From the NCBI GenBank assembly GCA_963825445.1, contig CAWGTM010000020.1, forward strand, positions 806,001 to 870,000: DNA of 64,000 nucleotides. Reading direction: 5' to 3'. The position numbers were made by a program, and so were the translations under genes. Positions 26,421 through 35,781 of the stretch are shown here, piece by piece. The notes beneath the pieces are model-generated. The model did no database searches and was not told the origin of the DNA. It saw only the letters and a list, made by a program, of their open reading frames with translations. How positions within the stretch are numbered: position 1 is the first letter of the stretch; every line of letters begins with the position of its first letter. The DNA is from Actinophytocola sp963825445 (GTDB lineage Bacteria; Actinomycetota; Actinomycetes; Mycobacteriales; Pseudonocardiaceae).

Positions 26421-27266
26421 GTTGTTGTTGGGGGTTAGGCGGGTGGTCAGGGCTAGGGCGTCGTGGGGAGCTCGCACCTTCTTGTCGTTGTCGAAGTAGG
26501 CGTAGGTGTCGATGCCTGCTTCTCGCCAGCCGGTGATGCGTTCGGCCCACTTGTCCAGGGCCTCGTCCGTGTAGCCGCTCGCGTACAGCTCTGTCGCGCC
26601 GTGCAGGCGGACGTACGTGAAGTCCGCGGTCAGTTCCTCCAGGTAGGGCCAGTCGGCGGCGGCATCGGCGATCACCGCGGCCATCCCGTGGGACTGCAGC
26701 AGGGCGAGGAACGCGGGGTTGGTGAAGCTCGGATGTCGGACCTCCACCGCGTGGCGCAGCGGGCGTTTGCGGTCGGTGGTGGTGACGGCCCGGCCCTCCA
26801 TGCGTTCGTCGTGGTGGGTCGCGAGGTCGGCCGCCGCCTCGGTGTCCTTGGGTAGCTCGGAGAAGAACGCGTCCAGTTGATCGCGGTCGAACGGCAGGGT
26901 GGGCGGCAGTTGCCAGAGGATGGGGCCGAGCTTGTCGGCGAAAGCGAGCAGCCCGGAGGCGAAGAAGTTGGCCAGCGGGGCCGTGACTTCTCGGAGGCGT
27001 TTCATATGGGTGATGAAGCGGCCGCCCTTGACGGCGAACAAGAAGTCCTCGGGGGTGGCGTCGTGCCATTTCTGATAGCTGGACGGCTTCTGCAGTGCGT
27101 AGAACGAGCCGTTCAGCTCGACGGAGTTGACCTGTCTCGACAGGTGTTCCAGCTCGGCGCGCTGCGGGAGCCCGGGTGGGTAGAACTCGCCCCGCCACGG
27201 TGCGTAGACCCACCCGGAGGTGCCGATTCGGACGTGCCCGGTGGTGTGTGTCGTCGTCTCAGCCAT
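26415..27266 (-). CDS. DUF72 family protein
   Basis: A 283-residue TIM-barrel-like protein of the YecE/DUF72 family. VRIGTSGWVYAPWRGEFYP is the hallmark N-terminus. VNSVELNGSFYALQKPSSYQ, FLFAVKGGRFITHMKRL, HAVEVRHPSF and YVRLHGATELYASGY follow in the family order. The ATG at 27266 was chosen because MAETTT leads directly into the first strand. Function is unknown; the family is sometimes linked to nucleic-acid or sugar-phosphate processing. Cytoplasmic. The 202-bp gap up to RNase D shows nothing firm. Confidence 0.87.
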   Translation of the reverse strand: MAETTTHTTGHVRIGTSGWVYAPWRGEFYPPGLPQRAELEHLSRQVNSVELNGSFYALQKPSSYQKWHDATPEDFLFAVKGGRFITHMKRLREVTAPLANFFASGLLAFADKLGPILWQLPPTLPFDRDQLDAFFSELPKDTEAAADLATHHDERMEGRAVTTTDRKRPLRHAVEVRHPSFTNPAFLALLQSHGMAAVIADAAADWPYLEELTADFTYVRLHGATELYASGYTDEALDKWAERITGWREAGIDTYAYFDNDKKVRAPHDALALTTRLTPNNNP

Positions 27267-27468
27267 GTGCCCAGCTTTGCCGTTGCGCGGCCGGCTCGCC
27301 GCGCTGATGTGCTGCCTGTGGATGGCTGACTCGGTTGTGGACAACTCGGCCGATGTGGATCTTCGGGCGCGGGGTTCGTCGGTGCTGCGCGGTAGAATGG
27401 CATAGAGGGGTGGCCCCGCGCCCTGGTGCAGGAGCGTTGGTTGAGTGAGCCGGGGGTCGGGGTTCGGG

Positions 27469-28725
27469 TTACTCGTTTTCGGCGGCTGCGGCTGCCGTCA
27501 GGGCCTCGGAAAGGGCCGCTGCGGTCAGCGTGATCTGCCACTCCCTCGCGCTGCCCGCGCGTAGGGCGTCCTCGATCCCGTCCACGCTCAGGTCGGCCGG
27601 AGGACGCCAGCATGTGCGTCGGACCAGGTCGGGTTGCAGCAGGTTCTCCGTCGGCAGGCGACGTTCCTCCGCGATCACCGTCAGCGCCGCTCGCACGGCC
27701 GCCAGGCGGGCGGCCGCGGGCGGGTCGCGGTCGGCCCAGCGGTTGGGTGGCGGGGGACCGTCGTGCGGGGGTGACGGGTCGGGCAGCTCGCTCTTCGGCA
27801 GCTTCGCGGCCGCTCGGAGGGCGCCCAGCCAGATGCTCGCCACCCGGCGTTGCGCGCGTCCGCGGAAGACCGGCAGCGCCACCAAGGCCTCTTCGTCGGC
27901 GGGGGCGGCCGTCGCGGCCTGGACGATCGAGCTGTCCGGCAGCACCCGGCCCGGGGCGATGTCCCGCTGCCTCGCGAGGGTGTCCCGTGCTTCCCACAGA
28001 GCGCGCACGGCGGCCAGCCCGCGGGGTGAGCGCACCCGGTGGATCCCGGACGTGCGTCGCCACGGCTCGGCGCGCGGTGGGGGTGGCGGTGCCACGCGCA
28101 GCGCCTCGAACTCCTCCAGTGCCCACTCGAGCTTGCCCTGGGCGGTCAGTTCGGCCTCCAGCGCGTCGCGGAGCGGCACCAGCAACTCCACGTCCAGCGC
28201 CGCGTAGTCCAGCCAGTCCTGCGGCAACGGCCGGCGTGACCAGTCGGCGGCGCCGTGGCCCTTCTCCAGTCGGTAGCCGAGCAGCAGCTCCACGAGGGTG
28301 CCCAGCGCCACCCGCTCGAAGCCGGCCAGGCGGCCGGCGAGCTCGGTGTCGAACAGCCGTGCGGGGCGCAGCCCCAGCTCGGCGAGACAAGGCAGGTCCT
28401 GGGAGGCGGCGTGCAACACCCATTCGGTGTCGGCGAGCGCCGCGATGAGGGGGTCTATCTCGTCGTTCAGCGCGACAGGGTCGACCAGGAAGCTGCCGGC
28501 GCCCTCCCGGCGCAGTTGCACCAGGTAGGCACGCTGGGAGTATCGGTAGCCCGACGCTCTCTCCGTGTCGATCGCGATGGGGCCATGCCCGGCCGCCAAC
28601 GCGTCCGAGGCCTCCCGCAATGCCTCGGCCGTTATGACCGCGTCCGGTGTGCCGCCCGCTGGCTCGGTCAACAGCACCGGTTCCGGTACTGCCTCCTCCG
28701 CCGTTTCCGTCCCCGATTCACCCAC
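27469..28725 (-). CDS. rnd: Ribonuclease D (Rv2681-like)
   Basis: A 418-residue protein from a GTG at 28725. The DEDD exonuclease domain has IAIDTERASGYRYSQRAYL (Exo I), VLHAASQDLPCLAELGL (Exo II) and WLDYAALDVELLVPLRDAL (Exo III with Tyr). One HRDC domain follows (LAAVRALWEARDTLARQRDI, RVLPDSSIVQAA) and a second C-terminal HRDC-like region. Role: 3'-5' trimming of tRNA and structured RNA. A TATGGT hexamer just upstream suggests a leaderless or nearly leaderless mRNA. Orientation relative to dxs and DUF3000 matches M. tuberculosis. Confidence 0.93.
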   Translation of the reverse strand: MGESGTETAEEAVPEPVLLTEPAGGTPDAVITAEALREASDALAAGHGPIAIDTERASGYRYSQRAYLVQLRREGAGSFLVDPVALNDEIDPLIAALADTEWVLHAASQDLPCLAELGLRPARLFDTELAGRLAGFERVALGTLVELLLGYRLEKGHGAADWSRRPLPQDWLDYAALDVELLVPLRDALEAELTAQGKLEWALEEFEALRVAPPPPPRAEPWRRTSGIHRVRSPRGLAAVRALWEARDTLARQRDIAPGRVLPDSSIVQAATAAPADEEALVALPVFRGRAQRRVASIWLGALRAAAKLPKSELPDPSPPHDGPPPPNRWADRDPPAAARLAAVRAALTVIAEERRLPTENLLQPDLVRRTCWRPPADLSVDGIEDALRAGSAREWQITLTAAALSEALTAAAAAENE

Positions 28726-28835
28726 GGCGGATGACCATACGGGACGACGCCCCGTCAGGGGGACAGACCAGCGATAAGGCCCCGTCGACCGGCGCGTACG
28801 AATGCCCCGCACGCGCCGATCGGCGGTGTGTTCTG

Positions 28836-29552
28836 CTAACGAATCACGCCTGCGCGCATGGCGAGCGCGACCATCTGTGCCCGGTCACCGGTACCCAGCT
28901 TGCGGCCGATCCGCGAAAGGTGCGACTTGACCGTCAATGCGGACAAGTTGAGCGCCTCGCCGATCTCCTTGTTGGACTGTCCGTCCGCTACCAGCTGGAG
29001 TACTTCCACCTCGCGTGCGGACAGCTCGCGGGGTGTGTTGTCGGTACCCGGTACCCGCGTGCCCGTGGCCAGTATCGGCGCGACACTCGGGTCGGCGTAG
29101 ACGCCGCCTTCGAGTACACGTCGAACACCATCGGTCACTACCACCGGCGAAGCCGACTTCAGCAGATAGGCCTGAGCCCCTGCCTGGAAGGCCGATCGCA
29201 CGGCGTATGGGTCGTCGGAAGAAGCCAGCACCACGATGCGAGGCCAACCATGGCTCCGCAACTCGGTGACCAGCTCGATCCCACTGCCGTCAGGCAGGCC
29301 GAGATCAAGGATCGCGAGATCGCACGGGCCAGTAGCCAGTGCTCGCGCCCTTGCCTCAGCCACCGTGGCGGCTTCGTGGACGGTGCCCGCACCCATTTGG
29401 GTCAGTCGGGCAGCTATCGCCTCCCTCAACAACGGATGGTCATCGACCACCAGCACCGAGAACAACTCTTCCCGCGGGTGCGGGACCATGTTCGCCGGCA
29501 AAACGCCAGCTGGCGTGGTTCGAACGGCCTGACCTAAGCCGACGGCAGCCAC
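28836..29552 (-). CDS. Orphan NarL/LuxR-family response regulator
   Basis: Up to 238 residues. The GTG at 29552 gives a 30-residue leader, and an internal ATG before VPHPREELFSV is an alternative. Receiver domain: VLVVDDHPLLREAIAARL, phospho-acceptor Asp in LAILDLGLPDGSGIELV, and AYLLKSASPVVV. The LuxR domain is SAREVEVLQLVADGQSNKEI then SALTVKSHLSRIGRKL. No kinase gene is adjacent. The protein resembles a regulator conserved beside RNase D in Pseudonocardiaceae (from memory). An AT-rich stretch around 29683-29705 in the upstream gap could hold its promoter. Confidence 0.88.
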   Translation of the reverse strand: MAAVGLGQAVRTTPAGVLPANMVPHPREELFSVLVVDDHPLLREAIAARLTQMGAGTVHEAATVAEARARALATGPCDLAILDLGLPDGSGIELVTELRSHGWPRIVVLASSDDPYAVRSAFQAGAQAYLLKSASPVVVTDGVRRVLEGGVYADPSVAPILATGTRVPGTDNTPRELSAREVEVLQLVADGQSNKEIGEALNLSALTVKSHLSRIGRKLGTGDRAQMVALAMRAGVIR

Positions 29553-29806
29553 GTCACTACCTCCCTGTGGTCGGTCGTGCCCCCCGACCTACACCGGGAC
29601 CTTCGGCCAAACAGCCGCGCCGCCATTGGACCGAAAGTGGTGTCGACGGGAGCAGCCTAGCCCCCCAAGCGGGTTAGCGGGATGATCAATTCGTTATCTA
29701 TCCAATCGAGACATCACTCCGGCGCGCTGGCGTAACTCGATCGGGTGACTCTTGAATGGTGACGTAACGGATTGACTCCGGCACACGATGAAACGAGGTC
29801 GCGCTA

Positions 29807-30949
29807 GTGGATAACGGGGATTTCGAGCAGGCCCGGACGTTGTTGAAGTCCACTCCGGTGGTCGACGGACACAATGATCTGCCCTGGGCGCTACGCCTCT
29901 TGCCGGAGGTCGACGAGACCCGCTCCGACGCCGAGGGCGTCGACATCGTCTCGCTCCCACAGTTGCACACCGACATCACCCGGCTACGCAGTGGTGGGGT
30001 CGGCGTCCAGTTCTGGTCGGTGTATGTGCCGTGCCAGCTGACGGGCGACGCCGCGGTGACCGCCACCGTTCAGCAGGTCGAACTGGTCCACACCCTGGCC
30101 GAGCGGTATCCGGACGATCTGCGGCTCGTGTCGACGGCCGCGGAGGCCCGCGCGGCGTTCGCGGACGGCCGGATCGCCTCGTTCCTGGGCGCCGAGGGTG
30201 GGCACAGCATCAATTCCTCCCTCGGGGTGCTGCGCGCCCTCTACCGGCTCGGCGTTCGGTACATGACGCTCACACACAACATGAACGTGCCGTGGGCCGA
30301 CTCGGCCACCGACGAACCGTCGGCGGGCGGGCTGACCGACTTCGGCCGCGAGGTGGTGGCCGAGATGAACCGGCTCGGCATGCTGGTGGACCTGTCGCAC
30401 GTCGCGGCCACCACCATGCGTGACGCCCTCGACTGCAGCCGCGCCCCGGTGATCTTCAGCCACTCGTCGTGCCGGGCGGTGGCCGACCATCCCCGCAACG
30501 TTCCCGACGACGTGCTGGCCCGTCTGGCCGGCAACGGCGGGGTCTGCATGGTGACCTTCGTGCCGTCGTTCGTGTCCGCCGAGCTGGCCGAATGGGACCA
30601 CCGGCTGCGCGACGCCATGACCGCGGCCGGCAAGTCCCACCAGGACATCGGGGAGCGGGCGGCGTTCAAGGAGACCTGGGACGGCCCGCCGACCCCGGCC
30701 GTGACCCTCGAGCACGTGGTGGCCCATGTCGAACACGCCCGCGAGGTCGCGGGCATCGACCACATCGGGCTCGGCGGCGACTACGACGGAACCGGGTCGC
30801 TGCCGGAGGGACTGGAGGACGTCAGCACCTATCCGGCGCTGATCCAGGCGCTGCTCGACCGGGGCTGGAGCGAGACGGACTGCGGCAAACTCGCAGGTCA
30901 GAACGCATTGCGAGTGTTGGCGGACGCCGAAGCGGTGGCGAAGGGCTAA
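29807..30949 (+). CDS. Membrane dipeptidase (peptidase family M19)
   Basis: A 380-residue protein from GTG with GAGG upstream. The zinc ligands of the renal-dipeptidase fold are visible: VVDGHNDLPWALR (HxD), FLGAEGGHSINSSL (Glu), LVDLSHVA and IFSHSSCRAVADHPRNVPDD (two His), and HIGLGGDYDGTGSLPEGLED (Asp). No signal peptide is seen, so it is probably cytoplasmic despite the family name. It hydrolyses dipeptides, often including D-amino-acid ones. A strong hairpin follows the stop. Confidence 0.92.
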   Translation: MDNGDFEQARTLLKSTPVVDGHNDLPWALRLLPEVDETRSDAEGVDIVSLPQLHTDITRLRSGGVGVQFWSVYVPCQLTGDAAVTATVQQVELVHTLAERYPDDLRLVSTAAEARAAFADGRIASFLGAEGGHSINSSLGVLRALYRLGVRYMTLTHNMNVPWADSATDEPSAGGLTDFGREVVAEMNRLGMLVDLSHVAATTMRDALDCSRAPVIFSHSSCRAVADHPRNVPDDVLARLAGNGGVCMVTFVPSFVSAELAEWDHRLRDAMTAAGKSHQDIGERAAFKETWDGPPTPAVTLEHVVAHVEHAREVAGIDHIGLGGDYDGTGSLPEGLEDVSTYPALIQALLDRGWSETDCGKLAGQNALRVLADAEAVAKG

Positions 30950-30955
30950 GTGCTG

Positions 30956-30997
30956 GAGGTGGGGCCGGCGGTGTGGTCAGGCACCGGCCCCAACCTC
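30956..30997. terminator. Bidirectional hairpin between convergent genes
   Basis: GAGGTGGGGCCGG (30956-30968) pairs with CCGGCCCCAACCTC (30984-30997) with one bulged base and a 15-nt loop. It lies between the dipeptidase stop and the DUF3000 stop, so it can terminate both. It has no U-tract, as usual in high-GC actinobacteria. Confidence 0.7.
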
Positions 30998-31005
30998 TCA
31001 GCAGG

Positions 31006-31569
31006 TCAGTTGCCCTGTCGCTGCGAGAACATGGTCACCCCGACCGGCGGGAGCCCGACCACGCTCGACATGAGCTCGAGGAAGGCCTCGCCGTGCGGGG
31101 CGAGCCGTGCGTCGCGCGCCGTCCAGGACGCGCGAAGTTCCAGGTCATCGGTCCGCGCCGGCCCCGAGATGTCGCCGAAGCGGGCGGAGGTCGTGTCGGT
31201 GACCGTGCCGCCGAGGGCGGTGAAGTCGGCGCCGGACGTGCCCAGCGCGTCGGTCAGCCAGGACCAGCCGACGGCCGGCAGCAGGGGATCGGCGGCCAGT
31301 TCGGCGTCCAGCTCGGCGCGCACGTAGACGACCACCCGCAGGACCCCGTCCCAGGCCTCCTGGCCCTCCGGGTCGTGCAGGAGGATCAGCCGGCCCGTGG
31401 CGAGCACGTCGGCCGGGCCGTTGACCTCAGCGGTGATCGCGAACGCCCATGGAGCGAGGCGTTGCGGAGCGCGTACGACGCCGAGCTGCAACTCAGGTCG
31501 TGGGCGCACCGACTTCAACGCCGCGACGGCCTGAGTGAACAGTTCCGGCGCTGCCGACGTTCTGGTCAC
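31006..31569 (-). CDS. DUF3000 protein (Rv2680-like)
   Basis: A 187-residue protein from a GTG at 31569. The family pattern is clear: ELQLGVVRAPQRLAPWAFAI near the N-terminus, GRLILLHDPEGQEAWDGVLR, DPLLPAVGWSWLTDAL in the middle, and LELRASWTARDARLAPHGEA near the end. DUF3000 is an actinobacteria-specific family of unknown function that sits between RNase D and hemE in M. tuberculosis, the same place as here. Confidence 0.92.
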   Translation of the reverse strand: MTRTSAAPELFTQAVAALKSVRPRPELQLGVVRAPQRLAPWAFAITAEVNGPADVLATGRLILLHDPEGQEAWDGVLRVVVYVRAELDAELAADPLLPAVGWSWLTDALGTSGADFTALGGTVTDTTSARFGDISGPARTDDLELRASWTARDARLAPHGEAFLELMSSVVGLPPVGVTMFSQRQGN

Positions 31570-31646
31570 GACTCGTAACTGTAGGACCACCCGAGTCAGT
31601 GAGGGTGACGGCGCGCCGGACGCGACGCGCCGAGTTCTGCCCACGT

Positions 31647-32543
31647 TCAGTGGGCAAGTAGCCCTTCGAGGAAGTCCGCCTGCGCGGTAGCGGCCTCTTT
31701 GGCGCCGGACTCGTACGCCACGTAGTGGTTGCCGGGGAGCACCTGGAGTCGCTTGGGCTCGCGCAGCCGCTGGTAGGCGGCGAGCTGGAGTTCGGTGACG
31801 CACAGGTTGCCCTGGTCGGCGATGGTCATCATCACCGGCACCGGCGCGATCCGCTCGAGGAAGGCGTCCGGGGTGAACTCGAAGCACAGGTCGAGGCTGC
31901 GCACGGTCACCTCGTTGCGGTAGCCCGGCACGTCGGCCGACACCTTCCGCAGCCACTCGGAGGTGTCCTCGCCCGGCAACGCGCCCGGCACCGCCGGATC
32001 GTTGCTGACCACGGGAATCGTCGCGCCGGGAGCGCCGCCGAACCGCGCGACACGGTCCTGCTCGATCATGCCCAGCAGCAGCGGCCACTGGTGGGCGGGC
32101 ACCAGCCGCTGGAAGGTCCGCAGCCCGGCGACCGCGGGGACCTGCGAGACGACCGCCCTGATCCGGTGCCCGTCGAGCGCGCCGACGGCCAGCACGAGCG
32201 CGCCGCCCATGCTGGTGCCCCAGACGGCGATCCGGTCGGCGTCGACGCCGGGCAGCGTCCCGGCGAACGTGATGGCGTCGCGGTAGGCCCGCAGCCGGCG
32301 GCCGGGTGGACCTCCTGGCGCGGTTCGCCGTCGCTCGCGCCGACGCACGGGTGGTCGTAGACCAGGCACGCGAGGCCACGTTCGACGAACACCTCGGCCG
32401 TGGGGATCACCCATTCGCGGTGCCCGATGAACCCGTGGACCATCACCACCAACGGCACGTCACCGGGTCACCCCGTCGGGGCGGTACAGCCACCCGCGGA
32501 TGGTGGTGCCGTCGGAGGTGAATTCCCCGTCGTCGCGTGCCAT
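31647..32543 (-). CDS. alpha/beta hydrolase (DUF1100/DLH-like), two compensating frameshifts
   Basis: About 298 residues. The start MARDDGEFTSDGTTIRGWLY is in one frame. An extra base near 32462 and a missing base near 32300 place VVMVHGFIGHREWVIPTAEV in another frame. The rest returns to the first frame with AVWGTSMGGALVLAVGA (nucleophile elbow G-T-S-M-G), VMMTIADQGN (Asp) and LPGNHYVAYESGA (His). The fold is a peptidase S9/dienelactone hydrolase-like enzyme. It is divergent from hemE with a 44-bp gap. Substrate unknown. The shifts cancel, so total length is normal, which favours a base-calling problem. Confidence 0.75.
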
Positions 32544-32587
32544 GTCCGTGCTCCCCAGATTTTCGCTCGTGCAACGATTGCAACGAT

Positions 32588-33637
32588 ATGACTTCGCTTC
32601 CCGAGACCCCCTCCCGACCCGTGGAGCAGGCACCGCTCCTCGTGGCCGCGGCGGGCGGCACCCCAGCCCACCCGCCCGTCTGGTTCATGCGCCAGGCCGG
32701 CCGGTCCCTGCCCGAGTACCGCAAGCTCCGCGAGGGCGTGGCGATGCTCGAGGCCTGTTTCAACCCGGAGATGGTCTGCGAGATCACCCTGCAGCCGGTG
32801 CGCCGGCACGGGGTCGACGCGGCCATCCTGTTCAGCGACATCGTGGTGCCGCTGGTCGCCGCCGGGATCGACGTGGACATCGTGCCCGGAACCGGCCCGG
32901 TGGTGGCGAACCCCGTGCGCACGAGCGCCGACGTGGCCGCCATGCCGGACGTCACGGCCGAGCAACTGCAGCCGGTGGCCGACGCCGTCGCGCTGTTGCG
33001 TCGCGAGCTGGGCGACACCCCGCTCATCGGGTTCGCCGGCGCGCCGTTCACCCTCGCGTCGTACCTGATCGAGGGCGGGCCGAGCCGCAACCACGAGCGC
33101 ACCAAGGCGCTCATGCACACCGATCCGGACACCTGGCACGCGCTGCTCGGCAAGCTCGCGGGCATCACGCAGGCGTTCCTGGCCATGCAGGTGGCGGCCG
33201 GGGTGCAGGTGGTGCAGCTGTTCGACTCCTGGGCCGGCGCGCTGTCCGTGCGCGACTACCGCCGGTTCGTGATGCCGCACTCGAGCGCCGTGCTCGGGTC
33301 GCTGGCCGACGCGGGGGTGCCGCGCATCCACTTCGGGGTCGGCACGAGCGAGCTGCTGCCGTCGATGCGGGAGGCCGGCGCGGACGTGGTGGGCGTCGAC
33401 TGGCGGCTGCCGCTCGACGAGGCCGCCCGCCGGCTCGGTGACGACCCCGTGCTGCAGGGCAACCTCGACCCGGCGCTGCTGTTCGCCTCCTGGGACGTGC
33501 TGTCCGCCGAGGTGCGCCGCATCGTCGAGGAGGGTCGCTCGGCTGCCGGGCACATCTTCAACCTGGGCCACGGCGTGCTGCCGAACACCGACCCGGACGT
33601 GCTGACCAGGGTGGTCGATCTGGTGCACAGCTTGTGA
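32588..33637 (+). CDS. hemE: Uroporphyrinogen decarboxylase
   Basis: A 349-residue protein of normal HemE length. It converts uroporphyrinogen III to coproporphyrinogen III. Signatures: PPVWFMRQAGRSLPEYRKLR (conserved Arg pair), AILFSDIVVPL (Asp), GFAGAPFTLASYLIEGG (second signature), and FNLGHGVLPNTDPDVL. The ATG at 32588 follows the direct repeat GCAACGATTGCAACGAT. First gene of the haem operon, as in M. tuberculosis. Confidence 0.97.
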   Translation: MTSLPETPSRPVEQAPLLVAAAGGTPAHPPVWFMRQAGRSLPEYRKLREGVAMLEACFNPEMVCEITLQPVRRHGVDAAILFSDIVVPLVAAGIDVDIVPGTGPVVANPVRTSADVAAMPDVTAEQLQPVADAVALLRRELGDTPLIGFAGAPFTLASYLIEGGPSRNHERTKALMHTDPDTWHALLGKLAGITQAFLAMQVAAGVQVVQLFDSWAGALSVRDYRRFVMPHSSAVLGSLADAGVPRIHFGVGTSELLPSMREAGADVVGVDWRLPLDEAARRLGDDPVLQGNLDPALLFASWDVLSAEVRRIVEEGRSAAGHIFNLGHGVLPNTDPDVLTRVVDLVHSL

Positions 33638-33694
33638 CTCGGCCGCGAGCGGGAGTGAGGGAGCGGACGCCGTTTCGCGACGAGGGAAGACGGC

Positions 33695-35116
33695 GTGCTA
33701 GTGACCGAGCGAAGCGAGCAATTCAACACGATCGCCGTGGTCGGGGGCGGGATCTCCGGTCTCGTCGCCGCGTTCCGGCTCCGCCAGACGCTGGGGCCGG
33801 ACGCGCGGATCACGGTGCTCGAGCAGGCCGACCGGCTCGGCGGGAAGCTCCGCACGGTCGAGCTGGGCGGCCGGTCGACCGATGTCGGCGCCGAGGCGTT
33901 CGTGGTGCGCAACCCGTCGGCGTTGAACCTGGTCGAGGAGCTGGGTCTGGCCGACCGGCTGGTCCATCCGCGGCTCGCGGCCGCCACCATTCGGGCCGGC
34001 GGTCGGACGGCCGCGCTGCCCAAGCGCACCTTTCTCGGGGTGCCGGCCGAGCCGGCGCTCGTGCGGGACGTCCTGTCCGCGGAGGGGGCCGCACGGGCGG
34101 CGGCCGAACGCGACCTGCCGCCACTGTCGATATCGGGCGACGTGTCGGTCGGTGAGGTGCTGTCCGAACGGTTCGGTGCCGAACTGGTCGACCATCTGGT
34201 GGAGCCGCTGCTCGGCGGCGTCTACGCGGGCCGCGCGCACCTGCTCGGGCTGCGTGCCACCATGCCCGCCCTGGTCGCCGCGCTCGACGAGGCCGGCGGC
34301 TCGCTCACCGCGGCCGCCGCCCGGGTGTTGGGGCCGGCCTCGCCGACGCCCGGCCCGGTGTTCGGCGCGCTGCGGGGCGGGATGGGGGTGCTGGTCGAGG
34401 AGTTGGCCACCCAGGCGAAGCCCGAGGTGCGGTTGAAGGAGACCGTCCGCGCGCTCACCCGCACGGCCACGGGCTGGCGCCTGGAGCTGGGGTCCGCGCC
34501 CCACCCGGAGTTCCTGGACGTCGACGCCGTGGTGCTCGCCGTGCCGCCGCCGGCCGCGCGCCGGCTGCTGGCCGACGTCGTCCCGGCCGCGTCGGCCGCG
34601 TACGCCGACATCCCGGTCGGGTCGATGGCCGTGGTGAGCCTGGCGTTGCCGGACGGCGTGTCACTGCCCGACGCGAGCGGCGTGCTGCTGGCCGTGGGGG
34701 AGCGCCACCGCGACGGGACCCCGTTCACCGCGAAGGCCTTCACGTTCACGAGCGCCAAGTGGGGCGGCGAGCCCGGGCGGCTGCGCGCGTCGGTCGGCCG
34801 GGTGGGCGAGGAGGCCACGCTGCAACGCGGCGACGACGTGCTGCTCGCCGAGGTGCGGCGCGACCTGCGGGAGTTGACCGGGATCGACGCCGCTCCAACC
34901 GACGCCACGGTCACCCGGTGGGGCGGCGGACTGCCCCAGTACGGCGTCGGCCACACGGCCGCCGTGGACGCGATCGAGCGCGCGGTGGCCGACGTGCCGG
35001 GGCTCGCGGTGGCAGGTGCGGCGCTGCACGGCGTGGGCATCCCGGCCTGCGTCAGCACGGCCACGCGCGCCGCTGGCAGTATTGGGGCATGGCTCGCCTC
35101 GACTACGCCCAACTGA
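33695..35116 (+). CDS. hemY: Coproporphyrinogen III oxidase (HemY/CgoX)
   Basis: A 473-residue FAD enzyme. The GTG at 33695 follows GAGGGAAG; a second GTG at 33701 is close. IAVVGGGISGLVAAFRLRQ binds FAD, and ADRLGGKLRTVELGG is the second dinucleotide segment. The C-terminus has RWGGGLPQYGVGH and VAGAALHGVGIPACVSTA, both typical. In actinobacteria this protein (also called CgoX) oxidises coproporphyrinogen III to coproporphyrin III, not protoporphyrinogen. Its 3' end overlaps chdC by 28 bp. Confidence 0.94.
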   Translation: MLVTERSEQFNTIAVVGGGISGLVAAFRLRQTLGPDARITVLEQADRLGGKLRTVELGGRSTDVGAEAFVVRNPSALNLVEELGLADRLVHPRLAAATIRAGGRTAALPKRTFLGVPAEPALVRDVLSAEGAARAAAERDLPPLSISGDVSVGEVLSERFGAELVDHLVEPLLGGVYAGRAHLLGLRATMPALVAALDEAGGSLTAAAARVLGPASPTPGPVFGALRGGMGVLVEELATQAKPEVRLKETVRALTRTATGWRLELGSAPHPEFLDVDAVVLAVPPPAARRLLADVVPAASAAYADIPVGSMAVVSLALPDGVSLPDASGVLLAVGERHRDGTPFTAKAFTFTSAKWGGEPGRLRASVGRVGEEATLQRGDDVLLAEVRRDLRELTGIDAAPTDATVTRWGGGLPQYGVGHTAAVDAIERAVADVPGLAVAGAALHGVGIPACVSTATRAAGSIGAWLASTTPN

Positions 35117-35781
35117 ACGACACCATCCGCTACACCATGTGGTCTGTGTTCCGCGCCGAACCCGGGCGGCTCGGCGACGACCGCGGGTCGGCCGCCACCG
35201 AGGCACAGGAGTTCCTCGACGCCCTGGAAGGCAAGGGCGTGGTGGTGCGCGGCGTCTACGACGTGGCGGGGCTGCGCGCCGACGCCGACTACCTCGTCTG
35301 GTGGCACGCCGAGGAGATCGAGCAGCTGCAGGCCGCCTACTCCGGGTTCCGGCGCACGGCCCTCGGACGCGCGTCCACGCCGGTGTGGAGCCAGGTGGCG
35401 CTGCACCGCCCGGCCGAGTTCAACAAGAGCCACGTGCCGGCGTTCGTCGCGGGTGAGCCGGCCCGCAAGTACATCTGCGTGTACCCGTTCGTGCGGTCCT
35501 ACGAGTGGTACCTGCTCCCCGCCGAGGAGCGCCGCAAGATGCTGGCCGAGCACGGCCACATGGCGCGCGACTACCCGGACGTGCGGGCGAACACCGTGGC
35601 GTCGTTCGCACTGGGCGACTACGAGTGGATGCTCGCGTTCGAGGCCGACGAACTGCACCGCATCCTCGACCTCATGCGACACCTGCGGGGCAGCACCGCG
35701 CGCCGCCACGTGCGCGAGGAGGTCCCGTTCTACACGGGCACGAAGGTCGCGCCGGGCGAACTGGTGGCGAGCCTCCCGTGA
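35089..35781 (+). CDS. chdC: Coproheme decarboxylase (HemQ/ChdC)
   Basis: A 230-residue protein of the chlorite-dismutase fold. MARLDYAQLNDTIRYTMWSV starts the family pattern. YICVYPFVRSYEWYLLP holds the catalytic Tyr, and MLAEHGHMARDYPDVRANTV includes the proximal haem His. It converts Fe-coproporphyrin III to haem b, the last step of the coproporphyrin-dependent pathway. The ATG at 35089 lies inside the end of hemY and the stop overlaps the next gene (GTGA), so translation is coupled. Confidence 0.95.
   Translation: MARLDYAQLNDTIRYTMWSVFRAEPGRLGDDRGSAATEAQEFLDALEGKGVVVRGVYDVAGLRADADYLVWWHAEEIEQLQAAYSGFRRTALGRASTPVWSQVALHRPAEFNKSHVPAFVAGEPARKYICVYPFVRSYEWYLLPAEERRKMLAEHGHMARDYPDVRANTVASFALGDYEWMLAFEADELHRILDLMRHLRGSTARRHVREEVPFYTGTKVAPGELVASLP

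Noticed and set aside
27385..27410. TAGAAT as a promoter of a small RNA between DUF72 and RNase D
   Set aside because: No -35 at proper distance and no clear terminator; evidence is too weak.
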